A program made the translations under genes and the position numbers. A DNA stretch of 62,782 nt from Oscillospiraceae bacterium (GTDB lineage: Bacteria; Bacillota; Clostridia; Oscillospirales; Ruminococcaceae), in NCBI GenBank assembly GCA_021199335.1, contig JAJQIG010000053.1, positions 1 through 62,782 of the forward strand, read 5' to 3'. Positions 52,901 to 60,774 of the stretch are shown here, one piece after another. The number at the start of each line of letters is the position of its first letter. Position 1 is the stretch's first letter. The notes beneath the pieces are model-generated. The model worked only from the letters and a program-made list of their open reading frames with translations. It ran no database searches and had not been told where the DNA came from.

Positions 52901-53547
52901 GAAATCTTTCGGAGATAAAGCAGAAAATTCGTGCCCTGGGCAGCGTTAACGTTGCGGCAATAGAGGAATACAAGGAGGTTTCGGAACGATATAACTTTAT
53001 GTCGGAGCAGCTTAATGACGTTGAATCATCAAAGCGTGAGCTTGAAAAGCTTATCGATGAGCTTACGGAAAATATGCGCCGCCAATTCAAAGACAGCTTC
53101 AACCAAATAAATGAGAACTTTAAAAGCATTTTTGCCGAGCTTTTCGGCGGCGGACACGCCGAGCTTACTCTTACCGACCCCGAGGATGTTCTCGAATCGG
53201 GAATTGAAATCAAGGTCGCTCCTCCGGGAAAGGTTATCAATAATCTTTCGCTTCTTTCGGGAGGAGAGCAGGCGTTTGTTGCAATTGCGATTTATTTTTC
53301 CATACTTAAGCTAAAGCCTGCGCCGTTCTGTATTCTTGATGAAATCGAAGCGGCGCTTGACGACATAAACGTTACCAAATACGCACGCTATCTCCGCAAA
53401 TTCACCGACACAACCCAGTTTATCCTTATAACCCACAGGCGAGGTTCAATGGATGAAGCTGATGTTATGTACGGAGTGACCATGCAGGAGAAGGGAACAT
53501 CAAAAATTCTGCGCCTTGAACAACCGCCCGCAGACCTTAATAACTAA
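49987..53547 (+). CDS. smc: Chromosome partition protein SMC
   Basis: An 1186-residue condensin ATPase that compacts and separates chromosomes, with ScpA and ScpB as partners. Walker A is GPNGSGKSNIGDAV, the hinge lies around residues 510-650, with long coiled coils on both sides, the ABC signature is LSGGEQAFVAIAIYF near 1097, and Walker B is FCILDEIEAALDD. The length matches the family. The ATG follows GGAG. ftsY follows 15 nt later. No defects are visible. Confidence 0.97.
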   Translation: MYLESLELQGFKSFPDKIKLNFDKGITAVVGPNGSGKSNIGDAVRWVLGEQSSRTLRGAKMEDVIFSGTQFRKPMGFASVTLNIINNKGILQIPSEQVSVTRKLYRSGESEYLINGSQVRLKDVCELFMDTGLGRDGYSIIGQGRVAEIVSAKSNERREIFEEAAGISKFRYKKAEAERRLAAAQDNILRLRDIIGELEGRVEPLRIQSEKAAKFLEYSDTKKSLEITVWVRQLDDLKKNSEELSDKLLISTNEYNGIEADISRLEEEAEELSLKIQQGALHIEEMRSEILESERSNTQIHADIAVCENDILHSNEAIEDIKKQQQLSQNSNTENRKAIEENLAAVKEIERNIAQTKSDYEAANADFNAAVNEQEGFNSIFSDVQSELNRLYIKQSELSVSIATGKQNAEDIEARLDNADLRNEAVRTACEELRREKTETSDGLLLIEEKTGELNNRLGGLSKLFSGRTERLSAAKKQLDDLNFAIRDKEQRIKMLSDLENSMEGFAHSVKQVLKAARTGQLSGVYGSAAQLIKVNSEYSLAIETAMGGALQNIIVENEETAKRGIRFLQETKAGRATFLPITSVKGARLGENGLESCSGFIALAVDLIEFDPKLTGIFNSLLGRIVIAENIDLATNIAKRYGYKFRIVTLDGQVINAGGSFTGGSSSKSSGVLTRKNDIEKLTAEKESLGKKLAEIKQSCEKLQAETDKLGFDIEAAKDELNTIQSDKIRFESELKRIDAMLAQNEEQLKNAVSDKEKLKERLSETNSEISSNEKALEEISAEISSKEKTVSENEEKRIRMQQKREALTERMSSLKLHEAELSKDIEAVKAEISRLEAQCLEIGDNSARLALELDAQHGIIKDKEQRISELNARLAGSKETVEEINKRINAVRSEQHLTEQSANEARAKVRELSESKEKFSREITRLEERKSSVQSAYDKIIADMSEQYNIYLSEAMQIAQPVTDLLAVQRNLSEIKQKIRALGSVNVAAIEEYKEVSERYNFMSEQLNDVESSKRELEKLIDELTENMRRQFKDSFNQINENFKSIFAELFGGGHAELTLTDPEDVLESGIEIKVAPPGKVINNLSLLSGGEQAFVAIAIYFSILKLKPAPFCILDEIEAALDDINVTKYARYLRKFTDTTQFILITHRRGSMDEADVMYGVTMQEKGTSKILRLEQPPADLNN

Positions 53548-53562
53548 AAGGAGGACTTACCT

Positions 53563-54732
53563 ATGGGATTTTTCAGCAAAATTGCCGAGGGAATCAGAAA
53601 AACCAGAGATTCGATGATGGGCAAATTTGAAACCCTTTTAAACTCGTTTACCAAAATTGACGAGGATTTTTTCGAGGAGCTTGAAGAGCTTCTTATAACC
53701 TGCGATATAGGCGTTGAAACCTCCCTTGAAATATGCAAAAGGCTTCGTGAAAGGGTTAAAGAGAAAGGGCTTACGAACCCCGACAGTATAAAGGGCGAGC
53801 TCAAGGATATTATTGTGGAAATGCTCGGTGAGGATGAAAAAATCGACACCTCATCCAAGCCAGCGGTTATACTTGTAATCGGTGTAAACGGAGTCGGAAA
53901 AACAACCACCATAGGAAAGCTTGCCGCTAAATATAAAAACGAGGGCAAAAAGGTTCTTGTCGCTGCCGCCGACACGTTCCGCGCCGCAGCCATAGAACAG
54001 CTTGAAATCTGGACCCAAAGGGCGGGAGCGGACATCGTTAAGCATTCGGAGGGTTCGGACCCCGCATCCGTTATTTTTGACGCTATCACCGCCGCAAAGG
54101 CAAGAGGCACTGACGTTCTTATCTGCGACACCGCAGGCAGACTCCACAACAAAAAAAATCTTATGGATGAGCTAAAGAAAATTAACCGTATCATTCATGA
54201 ACAGGCTGACGGATGTTCACTTGAAACGCTGCTTGTACTTGATGCCTGCACAGGGCAGAATGCCGTTAACCAAGCTAAGATTTTCAGCGAAACCGCTGAT
54301 ATTACCGGAATTGTACTCACTAAGCTTGACGGAACGGCAAAAGGCGGAATAATAATTTCCATCCGAAATGAACTGAACATTCCCGTAAAGCTGGTTGGCG
54401 TTGGCGAAAAGACCGATGATTTACAGGAGTTCAACGCACATGATTTTGCCGAAGCCCTTTTTGCGACAGAAGCGGATTTCGATTACAACTATGAGTGTCT
54501 TACCGATGGTGAGGAGCCGAAAAATCTGACTGAAGAAGAAATTTTGCCTATGACGGATAATGCCGCAGAGGAAGAGGACATCTCGGGAGAATCCGAGGCT
54601 GACGAAGAACCTGCCGATGAGGCTGAGGACGAAAAACCCGAGGAAAAGAATCCCAAGAACGGAAAATTCGGCTTTCTTTTCAAGGAGATAAGCTTTGGAA
54701 GAAACAAAAAGGACGAGGAGGACGAAGAATGA
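53563..54732 (+). CDS. ftsY: Signal recognition particle receptor FtsY with acidic C-terminal tail
   Basis: A 389-residue SRP receptor GTPase that brings ribosomes to the membrane. The N domain starts directly at MGFFSKIAEGIRKTRDSM, without the usual acidic N-terminal A domain. G-domain motifs are GVNGVGKTTTIGKLA, DTFRAAAIEQL, DTAGRLHNKKNL and TKLDGTAKGG. The NG core ends near FAEALF at about residue 300. About 89 extra residues follow, very acidic (EEEDISGESEADEEPADEAE), and close with KFGFLFKEISFGRNKK. The placement of an acidic segment at the C-terminus is unusual. Confidence 0.95.
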   Translation: MGFFSKIAEGIRKTRDSMMGKFETLLNSFTKIDEDFFEELEELLITCDIGVETSLEICKRLRERVKEKGLTNPDSIKGELKDIIVEMLGEDEKIDTSSKPAVILVIGVNGVGKTTTIGKLAAKYKNEGKKVLVAAADTFRAAAIEQLEIWTQRAGADIVKHSEGSDPASVIFDAITAAKARGTDVLICDTAGRLHNKKNLMDELKKINRIIHEQADGCSLETLLVLDACTGQNAVNQAKIFSETADITGIVLTKLDGTAKGGIIISIRNELNIPVKLVGVGEKTDDLQEFNAHDFAEALFATEADFDYNYECLTDGEEPKNLTEEEILPMTDNAAEEEDISGESEADEEPADEAEDEKPEEKNPKNGKFGFLFKEISFGRNKKDEEDEE

Positions 54733-55316
54733 AGCTGATTCTTGCATCAAACAATAAGAACAAGCTCCGTGAAATACAGGAGATGCTCTCCCCCATTGGA
54801 TATGAGGTTATTTCCCAGTCACAGGCGGGTATTGAGATAGAAGCGGAGGAAAACGGCTCAACCTTTGAGGAAAACGCAGCCATAAAGGCGGACGCCATTT
54901 ACGGTATGACGCACACGGCGGTTATTGCCGACGACAGCGGGCTTGAGGTTGATGCGCTCGGCGGCGCGCCGGGTATTTATTCCGCACGATATGCACCCAA
55001 GGGACAGGGCAAAAAGACGCTGCTCGCAAACCTTGAGGGCGTTCCCGACGATAAGCGCACCGCAAGGTTTGTATGCGTCATCTGCTTTATATCGCCCGAT
55101 GGTGAAAAGCACTATTTCAGGGGCGAATGCGAGGGCAAAATCGGTTACGAATGCATAGGTGAAAACGGCTTTGGATACGACCCCATATTTATGTATGGCG
55201 ACCGTTCCTTTGCGCAGCTTTCCCCCGAAGAAAAAAATGCGGTAAGCCACCGCTCAATGGCTATTATAAAGCTGAGAGAATATCTTGAAGCAGCAGACAA
55301 GGGAGGTAACGCATAA
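54729..55316 (+). CDS. rdgB: XTP/dITP diphosphatase (RdgB/HAM1)
   Basis: A 195-residue house-cleaning enzyme that hydrolyses inosine and xanthosine triphosphates before they enter DNA or RNA. Motifs are SNNKNKLREI at the N-terminus, ADDSGLEVDALGGAPGIYSAR near 66, GFGYDPIF near 150 and SHRSMA near 177. It overlaps ftsY by 4 nt and yhbY by one base, so it is tightly coupled. Complete and of normal length. Confidence 0.96.
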   Translation: MKLILASNNKNKLREIQEMLSPIGYEVISQSQAGIEIEAEENGSTFEENAAIKADAIYGMTHTAVIADDSGLEVDALGGAPGIYSARYAPKGQGKKTLLANLEGVPDDKRTARFVCVICFISPDGEKHYFRGECEGKIGYECIGENGFGYDPIFMYGDRSFAQLSPEEKNAVSHRSMAIIKLREYLEAADKGGNA

Positions 55317-55603
55317 TGCTTACAAGCAAACAACGTTCTGTTTTAAAAGGCATTGCCGCCAAGGAGGATACCATTCTGCAGGTTGGCAAAAACGGAATTA
55401 TAGACACGTTGATAACTCAGGTTTCCGATGCTTTAAAGGCAAGGGAGCTTGTTAAAATGAGCGTTCTTGACAGCTCTATGCTCAACGCTGAGGAGGCTGC
55501 GGGCGAGCTTGCTGAAAAGACAAAATCGGAGGTCGTTACAGTTATCGGAAATAAGTTCGTGCTTTTCAAGAGGAATCCGCAGAAGCCGAAAATCACATTT
55601 TGA
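55316..55603 (+). CDS. yhbY: YhbY/CRM-domain RNA-binding protein
   Basis: A 95-residue CRM-domain protein. It starts MLTSKQRSVLKGIA and has the family's GxxG-like loop as VGKNGI and the C-terminal VIGNKFVLFKRN. YhbY-type proteins associate with pre-50S ribosomal particles and rRNA. It lies between rdgB and nadD in an order common in Firmicutes. The ATG shares its A with the rdgB stop. Complete. Confidence 0.93.
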   Translation: MLTSKQRSVLKGIAAKEDTILQVGKNGIIDTLITQVSDALKARELVKMSVLDSSMLNAEEAAGELAEKTKSEVVTVIGNKFVLFKRNPQKPKITF

Positions 55604-55605
55604 TT

Positions 55606-56211
55606 ATGAAAACAGCTATTTTCGGGGGCAGCTTTAACCCCGTTCATAATGGTCACATTAACCTTGTTAGGGAGATAGCTTCAAGAGTCGAAATCGACAG
55701 GGTTATTGTCGTTCCGACCTATATTTCCCCATTTAAAAAGGATGAGGTCAGCTTTGTTGCTGAGGGAAAGGATCGTCTTGAAATGTGCCGCTTGGCATTT
55801 AAGGGGCTGCCGTTTGTTACGGTGAGCGACTATGAAATTTCTGCGGAAAGGGTCAGCTACACGATAGATACCGCCACTCATTTCAGGAAATGTTATCCCG
55901 ATGATGAGCTTTTCCTTATAATCGGCAGCGACATGCTTCTATCCTTTAAAAAATGGCGGCAGTTTGAGGACATTCTTAAAATATGCACGATTGTTGCCGC
56001 TTCAAGGGAGAATAACAATGATGATTTCGCCCTCCTTACGGATGCGGCGGAGGAGCTTCGTCCTTATGGCAATGTTATTTTAACGAAAATTTCGCCTTAT
56101 AAAATGTCCTCTACCTTAATTCGTGAAGAAATTATGAAAAATCGGGATATGACTTGCTATATGCCCGAAAATGTAGTAAAATATATTGTGGCAAATAATA
56201 TTTACGGATAA
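55606..56211 (+). CDS. nadD: Nicotinate-nucleotide adenylyltransferase
   Basis: A 201-residue enzyme joining nicotinate mononucleotide and ATP in NAD synthesis. The nucleotidyl-transferase motif GGSFNPVHNGH is at the N-terminus and SSTLIREEI near residue 167. An ATG at 55606 was chosen, 2 nt after yhbY; the TTG at 55600 is in frame as well, and no strong ribosome-binding site is seen, so coupling with yhbY is likely. yqeK follows 13 nt later, the usual partner. Confidence 0.95.
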   Translation: MKTAIFGGSFNPVHNGHINLVREIASRVEIDRVIVVPTYISPFKKDEVSFVAEGKDRLEMCRLAFKGLPFVTVSDYEISAERVSYTIDTATHFRKCYPDDELFLIIGSDMLLSFKKWRQFEDILKICTIVAASRENNNDDFALLTDAAEELRPYGNVILTKISPYKMSSTLIREEIMKNRDMTCYMPENVVKYIVANNIYG

Positions 56212-56224
56212 AGGAAGGATTTGA

Positions 56225-56812
56225 ATGTATTCGGACGATGAGCTTACCGACATTTTGAATATAAGGCTTTCCAAAAAAAGGCTCACTCACAGTCTTAACG
56301 TTGCCGCCGAAGCAAAAAAGCTTGCGGAATTTTACGGCTATGAAAATCCTGCAGAGGCTTACACGGCGGGACTTATTCATGACTGCTGCAAGGAAGTTCC
56401 CACCGAGGAACAGCTTGCAATGGTAAAAAAATCACGTCGGAATGTCTGCGAAGCGGAGCTTTTATCACCCGCTCTTTATCATGCGATTGCAGGCGCTTAT
56501 TATGCCGAGCACGTTTTCGGCTTCACCGATGAGGATTTTTTAAACTCAATACGTTACCACACAACCGCCCGCGCAAATATGAGCCGAATTGAGGAAATTG
56601 TTTACCTCGCCGACCTTATCTCCGCAGAACGCAGCTACAAGGATGTTGACAGGATGCGCAGGGCGGCTTATCAAAGCGTTGACTATGCAATGCTTGAAGC
56701 ACTCAGATATTCCGTTGCAGAGGTCGTTGGAAAGGGAGCATACCTTCCGCTCCATACAATTGAAGCATACAACCAATATACTAAAATTTCAAAAAACGGA
56801 GGAGTAAAATGA
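56225..56812 (+). CDS. yqeK: HD-domain YqeK, symmetrical Ap4A hydrolase-type
   Basis: A 195-residue HD-superfamily phosphohydrolase. Metal ligands appear as LTHSLNVA, then IHDCCKE near residue 56, and a later H in YHAIAGAYYAEHVF and RYHTTA. YqeK proteins cleave diadenosine tetraphosphate to ADP and control alarmone levels under stress. It follows nadD and overlaps rsfS by 4 nt, the common Firmicutes order. Function is from the family. Confidence 0.92.
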   Translation: MYSDDELTDILNIRLSKKRLTHSLNVAAEAKKLAEFYGYENPAEAYTAGLIHDCCKEVPTEEQLAMVKKSRRNVCEAELLSPALYHAIAGAYYAEHVFGFTDEDFLNSIRYHTTARANMSRIEEIVYLADLISAERSYKDVDRMRRAAYQSVDYAMLEALRYSVAEVVGKGAYLPLHTIEAYNQYTKISKNGGVK

Positions 56813-57165
56813 CACAGCAGGAAATGCTTGAAATTGCCGTAAAGGCGCTTGACAGCAAAAAGGCAGAAGATATTCAGGTTATAAAAATCGGGGATTTATC
56901 CATTATTGCGGACTATTTCGTCATTGCTGACGGAACATCCTCAACTCAAACAAGGGCGCTTGCGGATGAGGTTGAATTCAAGCTCGGCGAAGCGGGAGAA
57001 AAGCCTCGTCAGGTTCAGGGAAACAACGGTTCAAACTGGATTATCCTTGACTATTCCGATATTGTCGTTCATGTTTTTTCAAAGGATATGAGGGAATTTT
57101 ATAACCTTGAGCGTTTATGGCGTGACGGCGAACAGGTTGATATTTCAAAGTGGGTTCGGGACTGA
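56809..57165 (+). CDS. rsfS: Ribosome silencing factor RsfS
   Basis: A 118-residue protein that binds L14 and stops subunit joining when nutrients are low. The conserved blocks IADYFVIADGTSSTQTRALAD-type (core DYFVIADGTS), EGxxGSNW in the form QGNNGSNWIILDYSDIVVHVF and REFYNLERLWRDG are present. The ATG overlaps yqeK by 4 nt with GGAGG upstream. The LytR-type gene often found between yqeK and rsfS is absent. Complete. Confidence 0.95.
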   Translation: MTQQEMLEIAVKALDSKKAEDIQVIKIGDLSIIADYFVIADGTSSTQTRALADEVEFKLGEAGEKPRQVQGNNGSNWIILDYSDIVVHVFSKDMREFYNLERLWRDGEQVDISKWVRD

Positions 57166-57202
57166 TTTCCGATAAATAATTCATATAAAAGGACTGATTA
57201 CA

Positions 57203-59614
57203 ATGGCTGAACGCTATGACTTTGCCGCAACGGAAAAAAAGTGGCAGAAATACTGGGATGAACACAAGACCTTTGAAGCATCCGAGGATCACAGCAAGAA
57301 GAAATACTACGCTCTTGTTGAATTCCCCTATCCCTCGGGCGCAGGTATGCACGTTGGACATATCAAGGCTTATTCGGGTCTTGAGGTTGTTTCGAGAAAA
57401 AGGCGCCTTGAGGGTTACAACGTTATGTTCCCGATAGGCTTCGATGCTTACGGACTTCCAACGGAAAATACCGCCATAAAGACAGGCGTACATCCCCGCA
57501 AGGTTACTGATAACAACATCGTTAAATTCACAAATCAGCTTAAACGTGTCGGCTTCTCATTCGACTGGTCAAGGGTTATCGACACAACGCAGGAAAGCTA
57601 CTACAAATGGACACAGTGGATTTTCCTTAAAATGTTTGAAAACGGTCTTGTTTTCAGGGACAAAACCCTTGTAAATTATTGCCCCAGCTGTAAGGTTGTT
57701 CTCTCGAACGAGGATTCCCAAGGCGGAAAGTGCGATGTCTGCCACAGCGACATTATACAAAAGGAAAAGGAGGTTTGGTATCTCCGCATTACGGAATATG
57801 CGGACAAGCTTCTTCAAGGTCTTGATGACGTTAATTATCTGCCCAATATCAAGCTCCAGCAGGAGAACTGGATCGGCAAATCCACGGGCGCCTTTGTGAA
57901 CTTTAAGATAAAAGAGCAGGAGGATACTCTCCGTATTTATACAACACGTCCCGATACTCTTTTCGGCGTCACCTTTATGGTTATTGCTCCTGAGCATCCC
58001 ATTATCGAGAAATACCGCAGCAGCATCGGAAACATTGATGCTCTTGATGCTTATAAGGCTGAATGCTCAAAGAAGAGCGAATTTGAAAGGACACAGCTTG
58101 TCAAGGATAAAACAGGAGTTAAAATTGACGGGCTTACCGCAGTAAATCCCATCACCGGAAAGGAAATCCCGATTTATATTTCCGACTATGTTATGATGGG
58201 CTACGGCACAGGAGCAATCATGGCTGTTCCCGCACATGACGGACGTGACTATGACTTTGCGAAGAAGTTCGGAATAAGCATAATCCCTGTTATAAAGGGC
58301 GGAAACATCGAGGAAGAAGCCTACACGGGCGATGGGGAAATGATTAATTCCGATTTTCTCAACGGGATAACAAACAAGAAGGATGCTGTCGCTAAGATGC
58401 TTTCATTCCTTGAAGAGAAGGGAATCGGAGAAAAGGGCGTACAGTACAAAATGAAGGACTGGGCATTTAACCGCCAGAGGTACTGGGGCGAGCCTATCCC
58501 GATTGTACATTGCCCCAAGTGCGGAATTGTTCCCGTTCCATATGAGGAGCTGCCCCTGGAGCTTCCGCCGGTTGAAAATTTCCAGCCCGGTCAGGACGGT
58601 GAAAGCCCGCTTGCCAAAATCGACTCATTTGTGAACTGCAAATGCCCCAAATGCGGCGCGGACGCTAAACGTGAAACCGACACAATGCCGCAGTGGGCAG
58701 GCTCATCATGGTACTTCCTCCGCTACTGCGATCCGAAGAATGACAAGGCGTTCGCTTCAAAGGAAGCGCTTGAATACTGGATGCCAGTTGACTGGTACAA
58801 CGGTGGTATGGAACACGTTACACGTCACCTTATCTATTCACGCTTCTGGCATAAATTTCTTTATGACATCGGCGAGGTAAACACCCCCGAGCCATATGCC
58901 AAAAGAACCGCGCAGGGTCTTATTCTCGGACCCGACGGCGAAAAGATGAGTAAATCAAAGGGAAATGTTGTTGACCCGAATGATGTTGTCGATGTTTACG
59001 GCGCAGATGTTTTAAGACTTTATGTGCTCTTTATGGGCGATTATGAGCAGGCTGCACCCTGGAGCGAAAGCAGCATGAAGGGCTGTAAGCGTTTCCTCGA
59101 TAAAATATGGGCATTGCAGGACAAGGTTGAAAACGGCGATGAATACAGCCCCGAGCTAACCTCTGCTATGCACAGGACAATCAAGAAGGTTTCCGAGGAT
59201 ATTGAAGCAATGAAGTTCAACACAGCTGTCGCCGCTATGATGACACTTGTTAACGACATATCCGCAGCGGGACACATAAACCGTGCGGAATTCCGCACAC
59301 TCATTACTCTGCTCAACCCATTTGCGCCCCATATCACGGAGGAGCTTTACGAGGTAATGAATTACGGCGGAGTCCTCAACGAGCAAAGCTGGCCCACCTA
59401 TGATGAAGCTCTCTGCGCTGAAAGCACCATTGAAATTGCCGTTCAGATAAGCGGAAAAATCAAGGCTAAGCTTAATATTCCCGCCGATGCTGAGCAGGAA
59501 CAGGTTCTTGCGGCAGCAAAGGCCTACCCTGCCGTTGCGGAAGCAATTGCGGGAAGGATCATTGTTAAAGAAATTTATGTCAAGGGCAGATTGGTAAATA
59601 TTGTTGTTAAATAA
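57203..59614 (+). CDS. leuS: Leucyl-tRNA synthetase
   Basis: An 803-residue class I synthetase charging tRNA-Leu. HIGH appears as HVGHIKAYSG near residue 47 and KMSKS as GEKMSKSKGNV near 579. Zinc-binding cysteine pairs CPSC/CDVC lie near 155-175, and the editing (CP1) domain is at about 220-420 with YTTRPDTLFG and YGTGAIMAVPAHD. All parts are intact. No T-box is seen upstream, unlike leuA; it is probably read from the nadD-yqeK-rsfS operon, 37 nt after rsfS. Confidence 0.97.
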   Translation: MAERYDFAATEKKWQKYWDEHKTFEASEDHSKKKYYALVEFPYPSGAGMHVGHIKAYSGLEVVSRKRRLEGYNVMFPIGFDAYGLPTENTAIKTGVHPRKVTDNNIVKFTNQLKRVGFSFDWSRVIDTTQESYYKWTQWIFLKMFENGLVFRDKTLVNYCPSCKVVLSNEDSQGGKCDVCHSDIIQKEKEVWYLRITEYADKLLQGLDDVNYLPNIKLQQENWIGKSTGAFVNFKIKEQEDTLRIYTTRPDTLFGVTFMVIAPEHPIIEKYRSSIGNIDALDAYKAECSKKSEFERTQLVKDKTGVKIDGLTAVNPITGKEIPIYISDYVMMGYGTGAIMAVPAHDGRDYDFAKKFGISIIPVIKGGNIEEEAYTGDGEMINSDFLNGITNKKDAVAKMLSFLEEKGIGEKGVQYKMKDWAFNRQRYWGEPIPIVHCPKCGIVPVPYEELPLELPPVENFQPGQDGESPLAKIDSFVNCKCPKCGADAKRETDTMPQWAGSSWYFLRYCDPKNDKAFASKEALEYWMPVDWYNGGMEHVTRHLIYSRFWHKFLYDIGEVNTPEPYAKRTAQGLILGPDGEKMSKSKGNVVDPNDVVDVYGADVLRLYVLFMGDYEQAAPWSESSMKGCKRFLDKIWALQDKVENGDEYSPELTSAMHRTIKKVSEDIEAMKFNTAVAAMMTLVNDISAAGHINRAEFRTLITLLNPFAPHITEELYEVMNYGGVLNEQSWPTYDEALCAESTIEIAVQISGKIKAKLNIPADAEQEQVLAAAKAYPAVAEAIAGRIIVKEIYVKGRLVNIVVK

Positions 59615-59702
59615 CTGCTTCAGTCAAGATAAACGTACAGGAGAAGAAAAAACGAAAACAAAAATACAGCGTGATTTTTGTGCAATATTTTTCGCATAGC
59701 TC

Positions 59703-59731
59703 TTGACAATTGGCTGAATCTGTTGTATAAT
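59703..59731 (+). promoter_or_regulatory. Promoter of rpsU
   Basis: Perfect consensus: TTGACA (59703-59708), 17-nt spacer, TATAAT (59726-59731). Confidence 0.85.
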
Positions 59732-59787
59732 TATGAAGTTATATCTAATATAAACCTCTGCCTTTGCGGCAAAGGGAGGGAATTAAA

Positions 59788-59961
59788 TTGGCAGAAATTC
59801 GTGTTGGCAAAAACGAATCCTTGGAAACAGCCCTTAAGCGTTTTAAGAGAAGCTGTGCTAAGGACGGCGTTATCGCTGAGGTTCGTAAAAGAGAACACTA
59901 TGAGAAGCCTTCGGTAAAGCGCAAGAAGAAGTCCGAAGCTGCTCGTAAGCGTAAGTATTAA
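59788..59961 (+). CDS. rpsU: 30S ribosomal protein S21
   Basis: A 57-residue basic protein. From the TTG at 59788 it reads (M)[18 protein letters not shown], the standard S21 start, and ends with [15 protein letters not shown] was chosen because GGGAGG lies 9 nt upstream and no in-frame ATG follows; the upstream ATG at 59764 lies before that site. It has its own strong promoter and terminator. S21 sits on the small subunit near the mRNA exit. Confidence 0.94.
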   Translation: MAEIRVGKNESLETALKRFKRSCAKDGVIAEVRKREHYEKPSVKRKKKSEAARKRKY

Positions 59962-59981
59962 TTTTAACGCTTTAATTCAGA

Positions 59982-60018
59982 GCGGCGGCAATTATTATTT
60001 TGCCGCCGCCTTTGTTTT
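59982..60018 (+). terminator. Terminator of rpsU
   Basis: GCGGCGGCAA (59982-59991) pairs with TTGCCGCCGC (60000-60009), followed by a T-rich run. Confidence 0.85.
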
Positions 60019-60054
60019 ATCCGCAAAAACTTTTACCCGAAAGGAATCTCCGAA

Positions 60055-60552
60055 ATGCTTTTCAAACCAACTGCCGCACTAAGAAGCGTTCTTGAAATAA
60101 CTCCCGAAATGCTTGAAAAAATGGGCGTGAAGGCTCTTATCCTCGATTTGGACAATACCCTTACCACCCATAACAACCCCAAACCTGCGGATGGTGTTCC
60201 CGAATGGCTTTCACTAATGAAAAATTCAGGGATGAATCTGCTTGTTGTTTCAAACAACCATGCCCCAAGGGTTGCGCCGTTTGCGGAAATGCTCGGGTTG
60301 GAGTTTGTCCCCGAGGGGGCAAAGCCACTCCCGAAGGGCTATAATATCGCCGTTAAGCGATTCGGGCTGCCGAAAAACTGCGTTTGCGCCATAGGCGACC
60401 AGATTTTCACCGACATTTTGGGAGCAAATCTTGCGGGAATCAAGTCAATCTTCGTTTATCCCATTGAATTTGAAAGCGGTTTTTTCTTCAAGATAAAGCG
60501 ATTTTTTGAAAAGCCGTTCAGACCGAAAAGCTTTGACACAGAAACAAAATAA
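60055..60552 (+). CDS. yqeG: YqeG-family HAD IIIA phosphatase
   Basis: A 165-residue HAD phosphatase. Motif I is LILDLDNTLTTHNN (nucleophile Asp near residue 29), motif II is VVSNNH and motif III/IV includes KRFGL and IGDQIFTDILGANLAG. This matches the YqeG group, whose members include phosphatidylglycerophosphate phosphatases in other organisms; the substrate here is unproven. The ATG at 60055 follows AAGGA. It is the last plus-strand gene before the repeat region. Confidence 0.9.
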   Translation: MLFKPTAALRSVLEITPEMLEKMGVKALILDLDNTLTTHNNPKPADGVPEWLSLMKNSGMNLLVVSNNHAPRVAPFAEMLGLEFVPEGAKPLPKGYNIAVKRFGLPKNCVCAIGDQIFTDILGANLAGIKSIFVYPIEFESGFFFKIKRFFEKPFRPKSFDTETK

Positions 60553-60597
60553 AGGCACAATTCACAAGGCTTTAACCTTTGCGAATTGCGCCTTTTT
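60552..60597 (+). terminator. Terminator after yqeG
   Basis: AAGGCACAATTC (60552-60563) pairs with GAATTGCGCCTT (60583-60594), followed by TTT. One mismatch (A against C) lies in the stem. Confidence 0.75.
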
Positions 60598-60599
60598 GG

Positions 60600-60774
60600 T
60601 TCAATAAGGGTCATCGCCCCGTCATTCAACGAACGACTAGGGGTTTCAGTGGGGGATTGTATGACCGTATGCTTCCCCGCCTAAAGAGGGTGCGGATGTT
60701 CGGCGGACACCTCTTCTAAGCAGAAGCGCCGACCGAGCCAACAAGCGAGAAGGGGGCATCAGTCGTGAGTTATA
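60600..60774 (-). mobile_element. MITE-like repeat, copy 2 (inverted relative to copy 1)
   Basis: The minus strand of this 175-bp stretch matches 17264-17437 with a single substitution and one extra C. Ends are TATAACTCAC (60774 side) and CTTATTGAA (60600 side). It sits between the convergent yqeG and cysteine-desulfurase-like genes, and its end supplies the stop codon of the latter. Such high identity over 43 kb suggests recent movement or conversion. Confidence 0.72.
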
